64,000 bases of DNA from Schizophyllum amplum. Taxonomy: Eukaryota > Basidiomycota > Agaricomycetes > Agaricales > Schizophyllaceae. Shown here piece after piece: positions 10,648 to 21,025 of this stretch (within the stretch, counting starts at the first letter, position 1; the number at the start of each line of letters is the position of its first letter). A model generated the notes under the pieces. It saw only the letters and a program-made list of their open reading frames with translations, was not told where the DNA came from and ran no database searches. The position numbers and the translations under genes are program-made. The stretch lies in assembly GCA_007026445.1 (NCBI GenBank), contig VDMD01000077.1, positions 1 to 64,000 of the forward strand, read 5' to 3'.

Positions 10648-11420
10648 TTGCCGGAGACTGAACGTTATTGCCCCAACAGTGTCAGCCACGTGACCGGGGC
10701 ACGGCCCGAGAAGACGCTGACGCAACCACCAAGCACGTTCGGGAACTTCCCAGTGCCCTATGGGCGCCTTCGATGCTATGAGCCACGTATATACTATGCG
10801 TTGTGGTGCGTCCCCATGTAAAATTATTTACAGGAGTGACTAGAGGCCGATGCAGAGCGACGGCAAGGCAATTGGGGCGTGGGAACGTCTTCCCAATCCG
10901 GAGGGGTTGTTAAATCTCTGTAAGTATCAAGTCAGATAAACAGGACAACACTCATACTGTCTCTTGACATTGTCTGAGAACTGATGGCAGGCAATCACGC
11001 CCTTCCACAAAGTAGAAACAAGACAGTGATATAGGAAGACAAAACAAAAACAAAAATTAATTAATTTTGAGCAGAGTGCGTGGCGAGGGTTCGAACCATC
11101 GACTGCCCACGCACGCCGTCATCATTCTGGAGCGGGTTAGCCCTTACGCCATAAGACCTTGACATATTGGGAACGGCACAGCCATCTCCCAGACAAAGCT
11201 CTACGCCCGAAGTGAGTCCATTGACGCTCAGCGTCGCAGCCTGCTCATTTTTCGTCTGCCAACGCGTTCTTAAAGCTTATATCAGTGCTGCTATTATTTG
11301 TAGTGCAATGACTACGTCGACGTCGACGGTGAAAGGCCGTCGCGCAACGTTGCGCGGGGGCCGCGTGGGACAGGTCACGTGGCTGACGCTGTTGGGGCAA
11401 TAGCGTTTACTTTGCCGGAG
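10648..11420. mobile_element. MULE-type MITE with 9-bp target-site duplication
   Basis: The element spans 10657-11411 (755 bp). Its left end ACTGAACGTTATTGCCCC, continuing through AACAGTGTCAGCCACGTGACC to 10695, matches the reverse complement of the right end at about 35 of 39 positions. The identical 9-mer TTGCCGGAG sits directly outside both ends (10648-10656 and 11412-11420). A 9-bp duplication with long terminal inverted repeats is typical of Mutator-like elements. No transposase reading frame lies inside, so it is non-autonomous. The inside contains a tRNA-like segment. It sits between the Yip1-family gene and the STE11-like gene, about 450 bp upstream of the latter's ATG. Confidence 0.85.
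11080..11160 (-). other. tRNA-like segment (A-box and B-box) inside the MITE
   Basis: On the minus strand TGGCGTAAGGG resembles a pol III A box and, 43 nt later, GGTTCGAACCC is a near-perfect B box. A convincing cloverleaf cannot be drawn: the T-stem pairs poorly and the acceptor arms do not match. An inverted repeat GTGCGTGG/CCCACGCAC brackets the B box. It may be a SINE head or a decayed tRNA captured by the element. I do not call it a functional tRNA. Confidence 0.35.
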
Positions 11421-11873
11421 CGCAAGCTCGCACTTGGGTTGCAAATTTGTTCGGCAGGCAGCCTCGCAAAGAGCCTGCCTAATGTTTGCTACATACCTAC
11501 TCATCTCTGCACAATAGACAATTTGCGTGGAAAATGCCTCGGAGCAAATCGGTTGCCTTGGACACGGCCGGACACGTGCTCGATGTCAAGGACTGGCTGA
11601 GTCATCGAATGATGGGTGCGGGACTGGTGAGGAATCGCCGCGCTAATTGTTCTTGTTCTACTTCAGCTATATCCGCATTGTCTGGCGGTCGGTGCAGGCG
11701 GCGACGGCAAGGCTTTTGAGTGCGAATAGGGCTGGAAGCGAAACGGCAACGGCGAGCACGACGCCAATAGAACGACGACAACGACATTGACTCTGAGTCC
11801 TCTCCTCCATTCCGCTCCTTTTCTGCGTCTCCGACGTGCGCGATAACGCGAGTTCCATCATTTAATCTGAATC
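11421..11873. other. Upstream region of the STE11-like gene
   Basis: About 450 bp between the MITE and the MAPKKK start codon. It presumably holds the promoter and 5' UTR. No TATA box or other element stood out. Confidence 0.4.
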
Positions 11874-14800
11874 ATGTCCGCTGTTGCCTCGTACACCATG
11901 GCCGACATGCAGCCCTCATCTCCCGCGACGCCCACGTTCCAGACGATGCAGACACCCCGATCGCAGATGGCGCTGAACGGCATTGGCATCAGAGGGCATA
12001 CCTCGCCCTTCCCCACGACGCCGACCGCGAGCCACATGAACACATTCCTCGAGCCACCCTCAGGCATGAGCTACGCCGATTTTATCAGGACATGGAACGA
12101 TACTCATGTCGCGCGTTGGCTTACGGACATCAAATGCGGCGGACACGCGGCGACGTTCAAGGACAACGACATTCGCGGCGACGTCCTCCTCGAGCTCGAC
12201 CAGGCGACGCTGAAGGAGATGGGCATTGCGTCTATAGGCGATCGTCTGCGCATCGTGAACGCCGTCAAGACGCTCCGCCAGCGATCTGCGGCGAAGGCGG
12301 TCACCATCCAGACGCCCGTCCTCGAGACTAACCGGACGCTGCGCCTAGACACAGACGTGACAATGCCCTTCATTGACATTGCATCCCCGGTCTCGAAGCA
12401 CAACTCCCGCGGCCGCCCCGCTCCCCTGCAGCTCTCGTCCCAGAACCGGACCGACCTCCCGCGCGTTGTGCAGCCTCCCGACTCAGCGCGTATGCCACCC
12501 GCGCGTCCAAATGCCACACCCTCCTCTCGCCTCCCCCCAGTGCCCCGCGGCCAGCCGCCTCCCCCACCCGGTCGCGGCGTTCCCTCGCGCAGCGGCCGAC
12601 GCACGCCCACCCAGGAACCCGCTCCTCCCCCGGCGTACACAAATCAGGCACTCCCACCCGCACCCACGGGGCAGACTACGCCCCAATGGGCAGGCTATCA
12701 TCTTCCTACCGATCCCCGCTCGAAATTGCCCACGCCCAGCACCGGCTCCTCCAGCCGCTCGACCTCGCCACTCCCTGCTTTCCCCAGCCGCAGCCGCACG
12801 AACACGAACCCTACCAGCATGCACGGGCGCAACGGCTCCCTGGGTGTCATGTCCCCGACAGTGGCGACCAAGCTTCCTCCACGACCGTCGACCACCAACG
12901 CCACCCCAGCCTCGAGCCACCCGTATGCAACAGCGCAGGCACAAACACCCGACGGCATTGCGCTCTCCCCCATCTCAGAAGCATTCATAGCGCAAACACC
13001 GCAGTCTGCATCTACCAATTCGCCCTCACCCCCCGCTGCATATACTGTGGGACGCGGTCCCTTCAACGCCGGCAATAACGCCAACACGACCAAGCCGCTC
13101 ATCGACATCAAAAGCAAGATTCTCAAATTCAACCTCCAGGTGCCGGATGAGCGCACATTTAACACATACACAATCGACGTGTCCAAGTGTGCGGGCGGTG
13201 TAGAGGTGATCGAGCGGGTGCTGAAGAAGGCTGGCAAGCGAAGCGGCTCAGAGAACAAGATTTCGGCGGAGAACGTACAGACAGATGGAGAAGGTTTGTT
13301 CGTGGACGGGTGGGCTGTTTACAAGACTGGTGAAGCTCGTGCGTATATTTCGCTTGTCTCACTACGTTAGCGCTGATGCGCCTGCAGTCGATCCGCTCAC
13401 GGAGGCCGAGCTTCTGTCCTATTGTCATGCACCAGGCGATCACCCGGTTCGTGAACAGGGGTTGACACTCCGCAAAGCGACCGCCAAACCGCGCGCCCAG
13501 CACGGACGCTTCCTCTCCGTCTCCTCTGCTGCCTCCGGGCTGCGCAACACCAAACGCGCAAGCACCCTCTCAGTCCTTTCCGGTCTTGGCGTCCACGACA
13601 CCACTTCCGCACCCGAGGACGCACCCGCACCGCCATCCGTGGACGAGGTCTCTTCGCCGCTCAAGCGCCCCTCGAAATTGCGCCACTTCTTCGGCCAGCG
13701 CCCGCCCAGCGAGCTCATCACGACGCACCTAACCGAGTACTTCCCGAATGCTGAGCGCAAGGTGCTCGCGCGCACTGCGCGCAATAGCATGATGCGCATG
13801 CACACGCCGTCGCTGTCGAAGCGGGACAGCGCGGCGTGGAATGCCACACTTGCATCGCGCTTCAGCAGCAGCACGGTCGGCTCTGGCTCTGGCAGCGCGG
13901 GGACGCGCGCGAGTATGACGTCGATGGCGCCGCCGCCGCCCGAGAAGACACTGGCGGCAGCACCCCCGGCATTCACGCCAGAGGAGCTGCCGCGCATGTC
14001 GATCTCGACGGAGGACGGGCACTCTGTGCCGCTCAGCCCGGAGGAGGAAGAGGGCGAGGCGCCGAAGTTGCTGCCACCGATACCCTTCCCGACTGAGTCG
14101 CTGTCGGAGGGGCTGGAGAATTTCACGGCGGGTGCGGAGGAAGGCAGCCGCGCTGCACGGCCGCTGTCTCGCCGCATGAGCTACATGACCGAGCTGAGGA
14201 GCAAGCGGGACGTGTCGGACACGGCGAGCTTGATGACAGTGGACGAGATTACCGCGGAGGTTGAGAGCCGGAGCCAGAAGAGCAGGCGGGAAAGCAGGAT
14301 GAGCCGGATGACGGCGGAGAGCGAGTACGATGATGAAGAGGCCGATGAGGAGAGCGATGGGTCCCCGGATACGGAGGACTGGACGGAGGTGGAGCCGGAC
14401 AGCCAGGGCGAGTCGGCAACGCTGATGGAGAGCGTATATGATGAGGAAGAGGACGAGGAGGACGATGAGCCGAAGACAATGGGCGGCGGTGAGGATGGTG
14501 AGCGACTCCTGCAATTATTTTTGTCGATTGCTTACATGCGCGGTAGACGTCAAGTGGATTAAGGGAGCACTCATCGGTGCAGGCTCTTTTGGCAAAGTGT
14601 ACCTTGGAATGGAAGCGGAGAGCGGCCTCCTTATGGCCGTCAAGCAGGTTGAGCTGCCAACTGGATCTGCACCAAATCTTGAGCGCAAGAAGAGCATGCT
14701 CAGCGCTCTCGAGCGCGAGATTGAGCTGCTCAAGGACCTGCAGCACGTGAATATCGTGCAATATCTCTGTGAGTGGCTGAGAGGGCCCGCCACTATTACC

Positions 14801-15588
14801 GCCCGCTCATCATTTGTATGCAGACTCGTCTCTCGACGAAGACCATCTCAACATTTTCCTCGAGTATGTGCCAGGAGGTAGCGTCACGGCGTTGCTGCGC
14901 AATTACGGCGCGTTCGAGGAGCCTCTTGTGAAGAACTTCGTGCGGCAGATCCTCTGCGGACTGGACTACCTTCATGAGCGGGACATCATTCACCGTGACA
15001 TCAAGGGCGCGAACATTCTGGTGGATAACAAGGGTGGCGTGAAGATTTCTGACTTCGGTATCTCCAAGAAGGTGGAGGATAGTGAGTGATGATTTATCAA
15101 TCACCGCAGACGGAGTGCTTACTGCGCATGTCAGCCTTGTCGAACTCGAATCGTATGCACCGTCCCTCACTGCAGGGATCTGTATTCTGGATGGCACCCG
15201 AGGTCGTGAAGCAGAGCGGGCATACGAAGAAGGCCGACATATGGAGTATGGGCTGTCTCATCGTTGAGATGCTTACGGGAGAGCATCCATGGGCGCAGTT
15301 GACCCAGATGCAGGCCATCTTCAAGGTACGATGTGCCGACATCCTCTTACCGACGTCATGCTCACCAGCTTGGCCTGACAGATCGGGTCATCTGCAAAAC
15401 CCTCGATTCCGACAGACATCTCGGCGGAGGCGGAGGAATTCCTGCAGCGCGCCTTTGAGCTGGACCATGAGGCGCGGCCCTCCGCGGCGGAATGCCTGCA
15501 GCATCTTTGGCTGCTGACGACCAAGTCGACGAGTGCGTTGGCCAAAGCAGCGGCGAAGGCGGCTGCTGCGAGCGAGCTGAACGCATGA
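11874..15588 (+). CDS. STE11: STE11/Byr2-like MAP kinase kinase kinase
   Basis: The protein has three parts. Near residues 65-140 is a SAM domain ([38 protein letters not shown]). Near 410-480 is a Ras-association-like domain ([20 protein letters not shown]). The C-terminal kinase shows [11 protein letters not shown], the ATP lysine in [41 protein letters not shown] and [19 protein letters not shown]. Linkers are long and rich in Pro/Ser, then acidic (about 13480-14495). Introns lie near 13340-13387, 14499-14547, 14771-14821, 15082-15138 and 15330-15381. The fourth must end at TGTCAG (15138) to keep HRPSLQG in frame. In basidiomycetes this kinase relays pheromone signals, binds Ste50/Ras-type partners through SAM and RA, and activates the STE7 MAPKK. 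The C-terminal tail is Ala/Lys-rich. The stop at 15586-15588 is clear. Confidence 0.95.
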
Positions 15589-17007
15589 GCTGCTCTTCAC
15601 CTTCTTCGCCCTCCTGCCCTTGCATTCTCGTGGATCCCGGACCTCCTCCCTCTACACACGGACTACTCCGTATCGAAGATCTCGGACTTACCCGTCGCTG
15701 CCACCCCCTTCTTCTATACGTCCTTATACGTCCTAGTCCGGTCTTATATGCTCCTCTGTCTGCTCTGCTATCGATTACTTCCTCTCTCTATCTCTGGCCT
15801 GGGCTTCTTTGTGCTAGTATCTCTATAAACTCTTCCTCTACGTCCTTCTCGATGCTGGCTCTAAGGCGTTCTGTTTGTCTAATTACCCCCCTGGTCTTAC
15901 CCGACCTATGTTGCCGTTTTGTAGTAGGCTGCTGCTTTGAAAAAACATGCTGTACATTGGGGATTTCCAGTATTGTTTGTGCTGTGTGCAGGACCTTGAA
16001 AGCCCCCGTGGTGATCCCAACGAGTTGCACGGTCACCACCTGTCCTACTTCCTGTAATTAGCTGAATAGCCTGTAGTACTGTTGGGGTAGGATGTTCTCA
16101 ATAAGAAGCCCGGGTGGCGCCTCAACTGCTATCTCAGCCAGTGCCCCGGGTCCCGCTCGTCGCGCCCCTCCCGTACCAAGGTCAAAGGCCAATCGGCGTA
16201 CCAGTGTCCCGGCCGACGTACCGGTGTCCCAGTCATTGCCTCGGTGTCCCGACTCCCGATATCCCAGCGAGCCGTGCCCACTGCCCACGCACGGTACCGG
16301 CACGTGCGTAACGCGTACGCGTCGCGCGTGACGGTTGACTTTGCCCTTGGCGGCATCGTCGCTCTCCAGGGGAGCTGGCGGTCGCCACCAGCCGGTCACA
16401 CAAGCGCGCTTCATCCATGATATTGACGCGCTTCTGCTGTCCTCGAACCATCATCCTACTGGCACAGTGGCCATCCCTCTTGTTATTTTGTATTTACGGA
16501 CGGTGCTGGATCATCCTGGGCTTACACTTACCTGGTGTTCTGCAACTGTCGCACACACTTTGCATTGTCAAATGGGCGTGTAGCATGTAGCCGATAGGGT
16601 CGTCGTAAATGCTGATAAAGCTACGCTGCTCGGAGGGGCTCTCGGAAGTCGACCTGTATTATTACTACTTATGGGCTCCCCAGACCAGCTCTCCCAGGAT
16701 GAAGACCTGATGACATCTCAGACGCTGACAATATAAAGTGTTGGATAGAAGGCATGCAAGCAACGTCTGACCTTGCGCCGCTACGCAAAAGTATGGCTGT
16801 TCGAGATGTACAAGATTACACAGCCAGTGATCCAACGTACAGCTGTTGCGATAATGCTACAAGTTACAACAAAAATGACACGTACAAATACAATCCTCAT
16901 GCATATGAATGAACTTCGCTCCGGTATGATCTTGTCAAGTTCTTCCAATATCCTTCTCTCGTTACTTCAATGTCTGTCGATGGGTGGCCATCCTGATCTG
17001 ATTCGCT
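15589..17007. other. Gene-free stretch with pyrimidine-rich tract and minisatellite
   Basis: 15600-15830 is strongly C/T-rich on the plus strand. A minus-strand open frame at 15788-16039 (83 codons) and an open stretch at 16058-16414 have no recognisable domain. A degenerate minisatellite lies inside the latter. 16420-17007 shows nothing supported by sequence and probably includes the 3' UTR of the BTB gene. Confidence 0.45.
16165..16262. repeat. Degenerate minisatellite with GTGTCCC units
   Basis: Units such as GTACCAGTGTCCCGGCCGAC, GTACCGGTGTCCCAGTC and TCGGTGTCCCGACTC follow one another with a period of about 20 bp. Similar GTCCCAG-type motifs occur at 510-725. Confidence 0.5.
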
Positions 17008-18114
17008 TTATTGCAGCCTTCGCAGTGCTTCCCACTTAGGAAGCCCAAAAAAGCGGGGAAGCTCTGTCCACAGGCTCTCCTTTGCAATGTTGAACGCGGC
17101 GCGCCCTTCGCTGAAACATCTGAAATTCGAATGAGCAAACATCTGCACGAGCAGGACGCGGCGGCGCGGTGGTCCAGCAACGTTGTGTCAGGCTCACCTC
17201 CTGCAGACCCGCTGCTCAAAGCACCGCCAGTCGAACTCCTCGTCGAAGATGGTTGAGTCCCATGCCACGCCCGCGTAACACTTCAGCTTCTCCTCCCTGC
17301 ACGCCATCGCACCACACCCTGCTGACAGCGAGGTGAGGAACGCGTACATACGCCGGCGCTTCGCCTGCAGCAGCTCCTCCCGCGCACGAAACAGCGCGTG
17401 CTGGTCGGCTCGACATATCTCTAGTCGTTTGCATGGCCCCGCTGCGCCGTCCTGCCCCTGCCTGTTGCTCCCATCTACTGGAAAGTCGACCCCATCCCAG
17501 ATATCTGAGACAGTCAAGCCGTCCGCGATGGCGTAGAGCACCTGCGGGAGCACACATTCCAGCGACTCTGGCCGCTCGCGGGCTAGCAGCAGCACACCCA
17601 CAGCGAGATTAGGTGTGGGCAAGATAGTGCGGTGCTCGTTGCGGTGTTCCCACGCGTCCAGGGTGGGCGGGTATACGGAGGCGATGTGGGCGATGGCGCG
17701 CTCGACGAGGTAGGGCGTGTCGTATTTATTTGCTAACCGTAGGACGCCAGCGACTTCGTGGAAGGAGATCAGCTTCCCGGGCGGGAGGTAGCTAGCATAC
17801 GTCAGAAACAGAAGTCGGATGGAGATAGCATACTAGTAAGCCACCTACCTCGAGTCCGTTAGTGCGCGCAGGAAATAGGTCGCCTCCTCTGCGTTATCGT
17901 AGAGCTCTACCAGGGGAACACCAAGCAGGGACTTCGCCTCGCCCCCCGGTTGCGGGAATGCCAGCATATCTGCGAATACAGCCGATTTAGATGCTAGTAG
18001 GCCCTTGTATAGCATGAACACCGTCCCCTCCGCCTGGAGGATAATGTTCCCATCTGGGAAGAATAGACCATCTGCGGCGGTTAGGTATGCGGGGAGAGCT
18101 GGGAGCTCGTTCAT
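17008..18114 (-). CDS. BTB/POZ domain protein of basidiomycete type
   Basis: The start MNELPALPAYLTAADGLFFP leads into a BTB fold: FPDGNIILQAEGTVFMLYKG, LLASKSAVFADMLAFPQP and VPLVELYDNAEEATYFLRAL. After an intron (about 17793-17848) come YLPPGKLISFHEVAGVLRLA, NKYDTPYLVERAIAHI and YPPTLDAWEHRNE, which are features of the large agaricomycete BTB family. A second intron near 17105-17200 joins CFEQRVCRR to CFSEGRAAFNIAKES and the ending LWTELPRFFGLPKWEALRRL with its stop at 17008. Members are about 330 residues with a C-terminal W..LP..FGLP motif, as here. BTB domains mediate dimerisation and often Cullin-3 binding; the target of this one is unknown. Confidence 0.85.
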
Positions 18115-19279
18115 GGCAAGGGAGGTTGATGGATAGTGGGTGGCTAAGTTGTGGCGGAGACCAAGAAGATGTCGGGGGTAAGAGTGGAGGAAAGGATAGA
18201 TGTGAATGCAGTGAACACCGGCACTTGATGAACGCCAGCCGTCATAGATCACGTTTTGTCTTAGGGATCAAGGTCGCGTCAGCTGGGCGTGCTATGCGGG
18301 GTAGCGAGCCCACAGGTCCAATGGGATGGACGGAGTAACAAGCTCAGGAGACCATTATGGGAGCAGCATACGTGAAGTGGGCATCCCGATGACCAAGGGC
18401 CATAGACTTGAGAAACCCGTGTTCGCTACGGGCCGAACGTCAAGTACTGAATGCCGGCTAGGGCGCCGCCGCTCTGTGAAATCGTTTTTAGCACCAAAGT
18501 TGAGCGCAGGGAAGTGTTGCTATGACGACGAGGTTAATCCTTCAAAAACATGGGTCGGCGTTGAGGGTAGGTCTGACCAAGGTCTGACCATTGACCAAAC
18601 AATAACGGGGCACGTGGCAAGGTTGCAAGCAGCTTTTGGCTAAATGGGGATGCGTCTCATATCCCCGAGCGGCGAACGCCAACCGTTGGGTGGACCCACA
18701 ACGCCACTTCCCTTGGCCCTCTATCCCTGCGCTATTCCTCCACCTGCCATCTGCAAATAACATGTGCGAGAATTTGGAAGAAGAGCAGCGGGATCTTACG
18801 CGTCGAACCTTGTATATCAGTTCCGTTAGTTGCAAAACACGACCTGGAAATACAGTCGTTTAGTGTGTCAGACACTCAGTCCTATGTACAACTCCCACTC
18901 AACAGTCAACCAAGCAGGGTCGCCTCCGTTACACAATGACAAAGGCGGAATGTATCTCCGTCCATTCAGCGACCGGCTGTTAGTAAACAGCGATGTACTG
19001 AGATGCGGATTAGGAATCTTTGACGTTCGAATACTCATCTGGGCAGCCATCACAATTTGGTCGTATCTCTGTTTTGTTTTATGCGACATGGTCAAATTCA
19101 ATCGAACTCGAAGGCCTTTATAAACAGTCACTCGAGTGTATGCGAGCCCTTCGAAACTCCACCTCGTTTACAGTGATACATTTTGTTCATTCAGTAGTTG
19201 ATACAAGTTGGCTTTCCGGAACACACTCTCGGGCTGCTCCACCGACGTGAAAGCAAGGACCGAACAGAGAAGCACTCGT
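18115..19279. other. Intergenic, no gene recognised
   Basis: About 1.2 kb between the 5' end of the BTB gene and the 3' end of the SOD gene. The longest plus-strand open frame (18326-18643) has no recognisable motif. A short direct repeat (GGTCTGACCA) occurs near 18570-18592. It probably holds the BTB promoter and the SOD 3' UTR. Confidence 0.45.
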
Positions 19280-20062
19280 TTAGAGCTTGAACTTGCCCGC
19301 AAGAGCGTCGGTGTAGCGACGCTCAGCCTCCTCCCAGTTAATGACGTTCCAGATAGCGTTGAGGTACTGGGGGATGCACATTTAGCATTGAAGTGTGAAG
19401 GCGCAATATATGCTACTCACGTCGGCCTTAACGTTGAGGTACTGGAGGTAGAAGGCGTGCTCCCAGACATCGACACCGATGATGGGGATGTGGGTGAGGA
19501 GCGGGTCCTGGTTGGACGTGGTGGTGATCTCGACCTTCTTGGTGGTCGGGTTCAGGCCCTACATACAAGGAAAAGTCAGATCGCGCCCATCGTAGCATAG
19601 ACAAAGGCGCTACGCACCAGCCAGCCCCAGCCGGAGCCCTGAATGCCCGCGGTGGTGGTGTTGAACGTCTTCTTGAACTCGTCAAAGCTGCCGAAGACGG
19701 AGACGATGGCCTCCTTGAGGGGACCGTCCTTGAGGGCGCCGCCGTTGCCCTTGCCCTCAGAGGATGCGGGCGCGAGGTTGGTCCAGAAGAGCGAGTGGTT
19801 GATGTGACCTGCGCACACGATGAGCTGTCAGGAGCGCAATTATAGACGTTCACTACGCACCACCGCCGTTGAACTTGAGCGCGGCCTGGAGGCCGATGCG
19901 CTCGCGCGGGGTCGTGGCCTTCGCGTACGCGGCCTCGGCGGCGTTGAGCGAGTTCACGTAGGTGGCATGGTGCTTCTTGTGGTGAAGCTCCATGATCTGG
20001 CGCGAGATGAAGGGCTCAAGCGCATCGTAGGCGTAGGGGAGGTCGGGGAGTTGGTGGGCCAT
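19280..20062 (-). CDS. Manganese superoxide dismutase without targeting peptide
   Basis: Exons encode [71 protein letters not shown] and WGWL. These are followed by [40 protein letters not shown] and [12 protein letters not shown], ending GKFKL. The metal ligands (His in [11 protein letters not shown], His in HINHSLFW, Asp and His in DVWEHAF) are all present, with the Gly/Gln pattern of Mn enzymes. The protein starts almost directly at the mature sequence, so no mitochondrial presequence is visible. It should be cytosolic unless an upstream exon exists. It converts superoxide to hydrogen peroxide. Introns are near 19371-19420, 19561-19617 and 19808-19859. A TATA box lies only 48 bp upstream of the ATG, which leaves little room for a missed exon. 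Confidence 0.93.
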
Positions 20063-20108
20063 CGTTGTTAGTGTCAAAGATGGAGATGAGCAGCGACCTC
20101 GCGCGATT

Positions 20109-20115
20109 ATTATAT
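20109..20115 (-). promoter_or_regulatory. TATA box of the Mn-SOD gene
   Basis: TATATAA on the minus strand, about 48 bp upstream of the SOD ATG at 20062. The close spacing suggests a very short 5' UTR and supports the chosen start. Confidence 0.5.
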
Positions 20116-21025
20116 AGCCCATCGATGGCTGATGTCATGCTTCTGTCGTTCACTGCACGTGAGAGGCGAACTCTGCGTAAGCCGCTTACCGCCAGACGCG
20201 GCCGAACGAACAGTCCCCTCCCGGCTCGGACAGGGGCAGACAACCGGATGATAAGTAAGAACTAGCAGCGAGCAGAGAAGGACATCCGTATACTCGCAAA
20301 GTCCTACTTTGACAGAGGAATCCAGCAGTTAGATCACCGACCTTGCTGCCGTCAGACACCTCCAAGCAACCTCCAAGGTCGCGTCAGGTTCAGATGCGAT
20401 GGGCGTCGGCGATTATTTACCCGCTAACTTCTAAGTACCGGATAGGAAAGTCAAGGCTCGCCCGCAGTCGCGTCAATCCCTCGAGAAGTGCGCGAAGGTG
20501 CCCCCACGAGGGCTTCGTTCCATATCAACGCCATCGCGACGCATAACTGAACTCTGCGATAAAATGAGCCCGTGTCACCGGCCAAGACAACAAATGGCTC
20601 ACCTTCAGCAGCAGGTGCGGTCGTGTCTCAGGCTTTCGAGAACAAAGAATAAACTAGAGATGCTTCCGACACACCTCGTGAAAGGCTCGCTGCTAAAGCT
20701 CACGTCCCTCCTCGTAAAGTCCTGCAGGGGAAACTCGATTCCACAATTGAAGTACAGAGTAGTAGTAACACAACGCCGAAAGGGACAGCGCACTGCCGAC
20801 CGTGCATGTATAGCGTATATAGTAGATCCTGCCTGATCATCCATTATTCAAACATGGTCTTCTAAAAGAGCGGATAGATGATAGCGAGCAGCCAGTATAT
20901 CACGTACGGAAATTCAAACAAACAAGTCCTTGACACGACAGAGTCCATGAGCCGGCGACACAAAACCCAACACCATTATGTGAGATGCTATATGATAGGA
21001 ATGCTGGGAGAAAGCAAATATGCGA
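20116..21025. other. Intergenic, no gene recognised
   Basis: About 0.9 kb between the SOD promoter and the 3' end of the alpha-glucan synthase gene. Open frames at 20498-20836 and on the opposite strand have no recognisable motifs. Part is expected to be the glucan synthase 3' UTR. Confidence 0.45.

Noticed and set aside
13729..14514. Long antisense open frame inside the STE11-like gene
   Set aside because: It mirrors biased codons of the acidic and Ser/Pro linker of the MAPKKK and has no domain or intron structure of its own.
15788..16039. Minus-strand frame VTVQLVGITTGAFKVL...EEEFIEILAQ as a transposon gene fragment
   Set aside because: No transposase, integrase or reverse-transcriptase motif can be seen and no terminal repeats were found around it.
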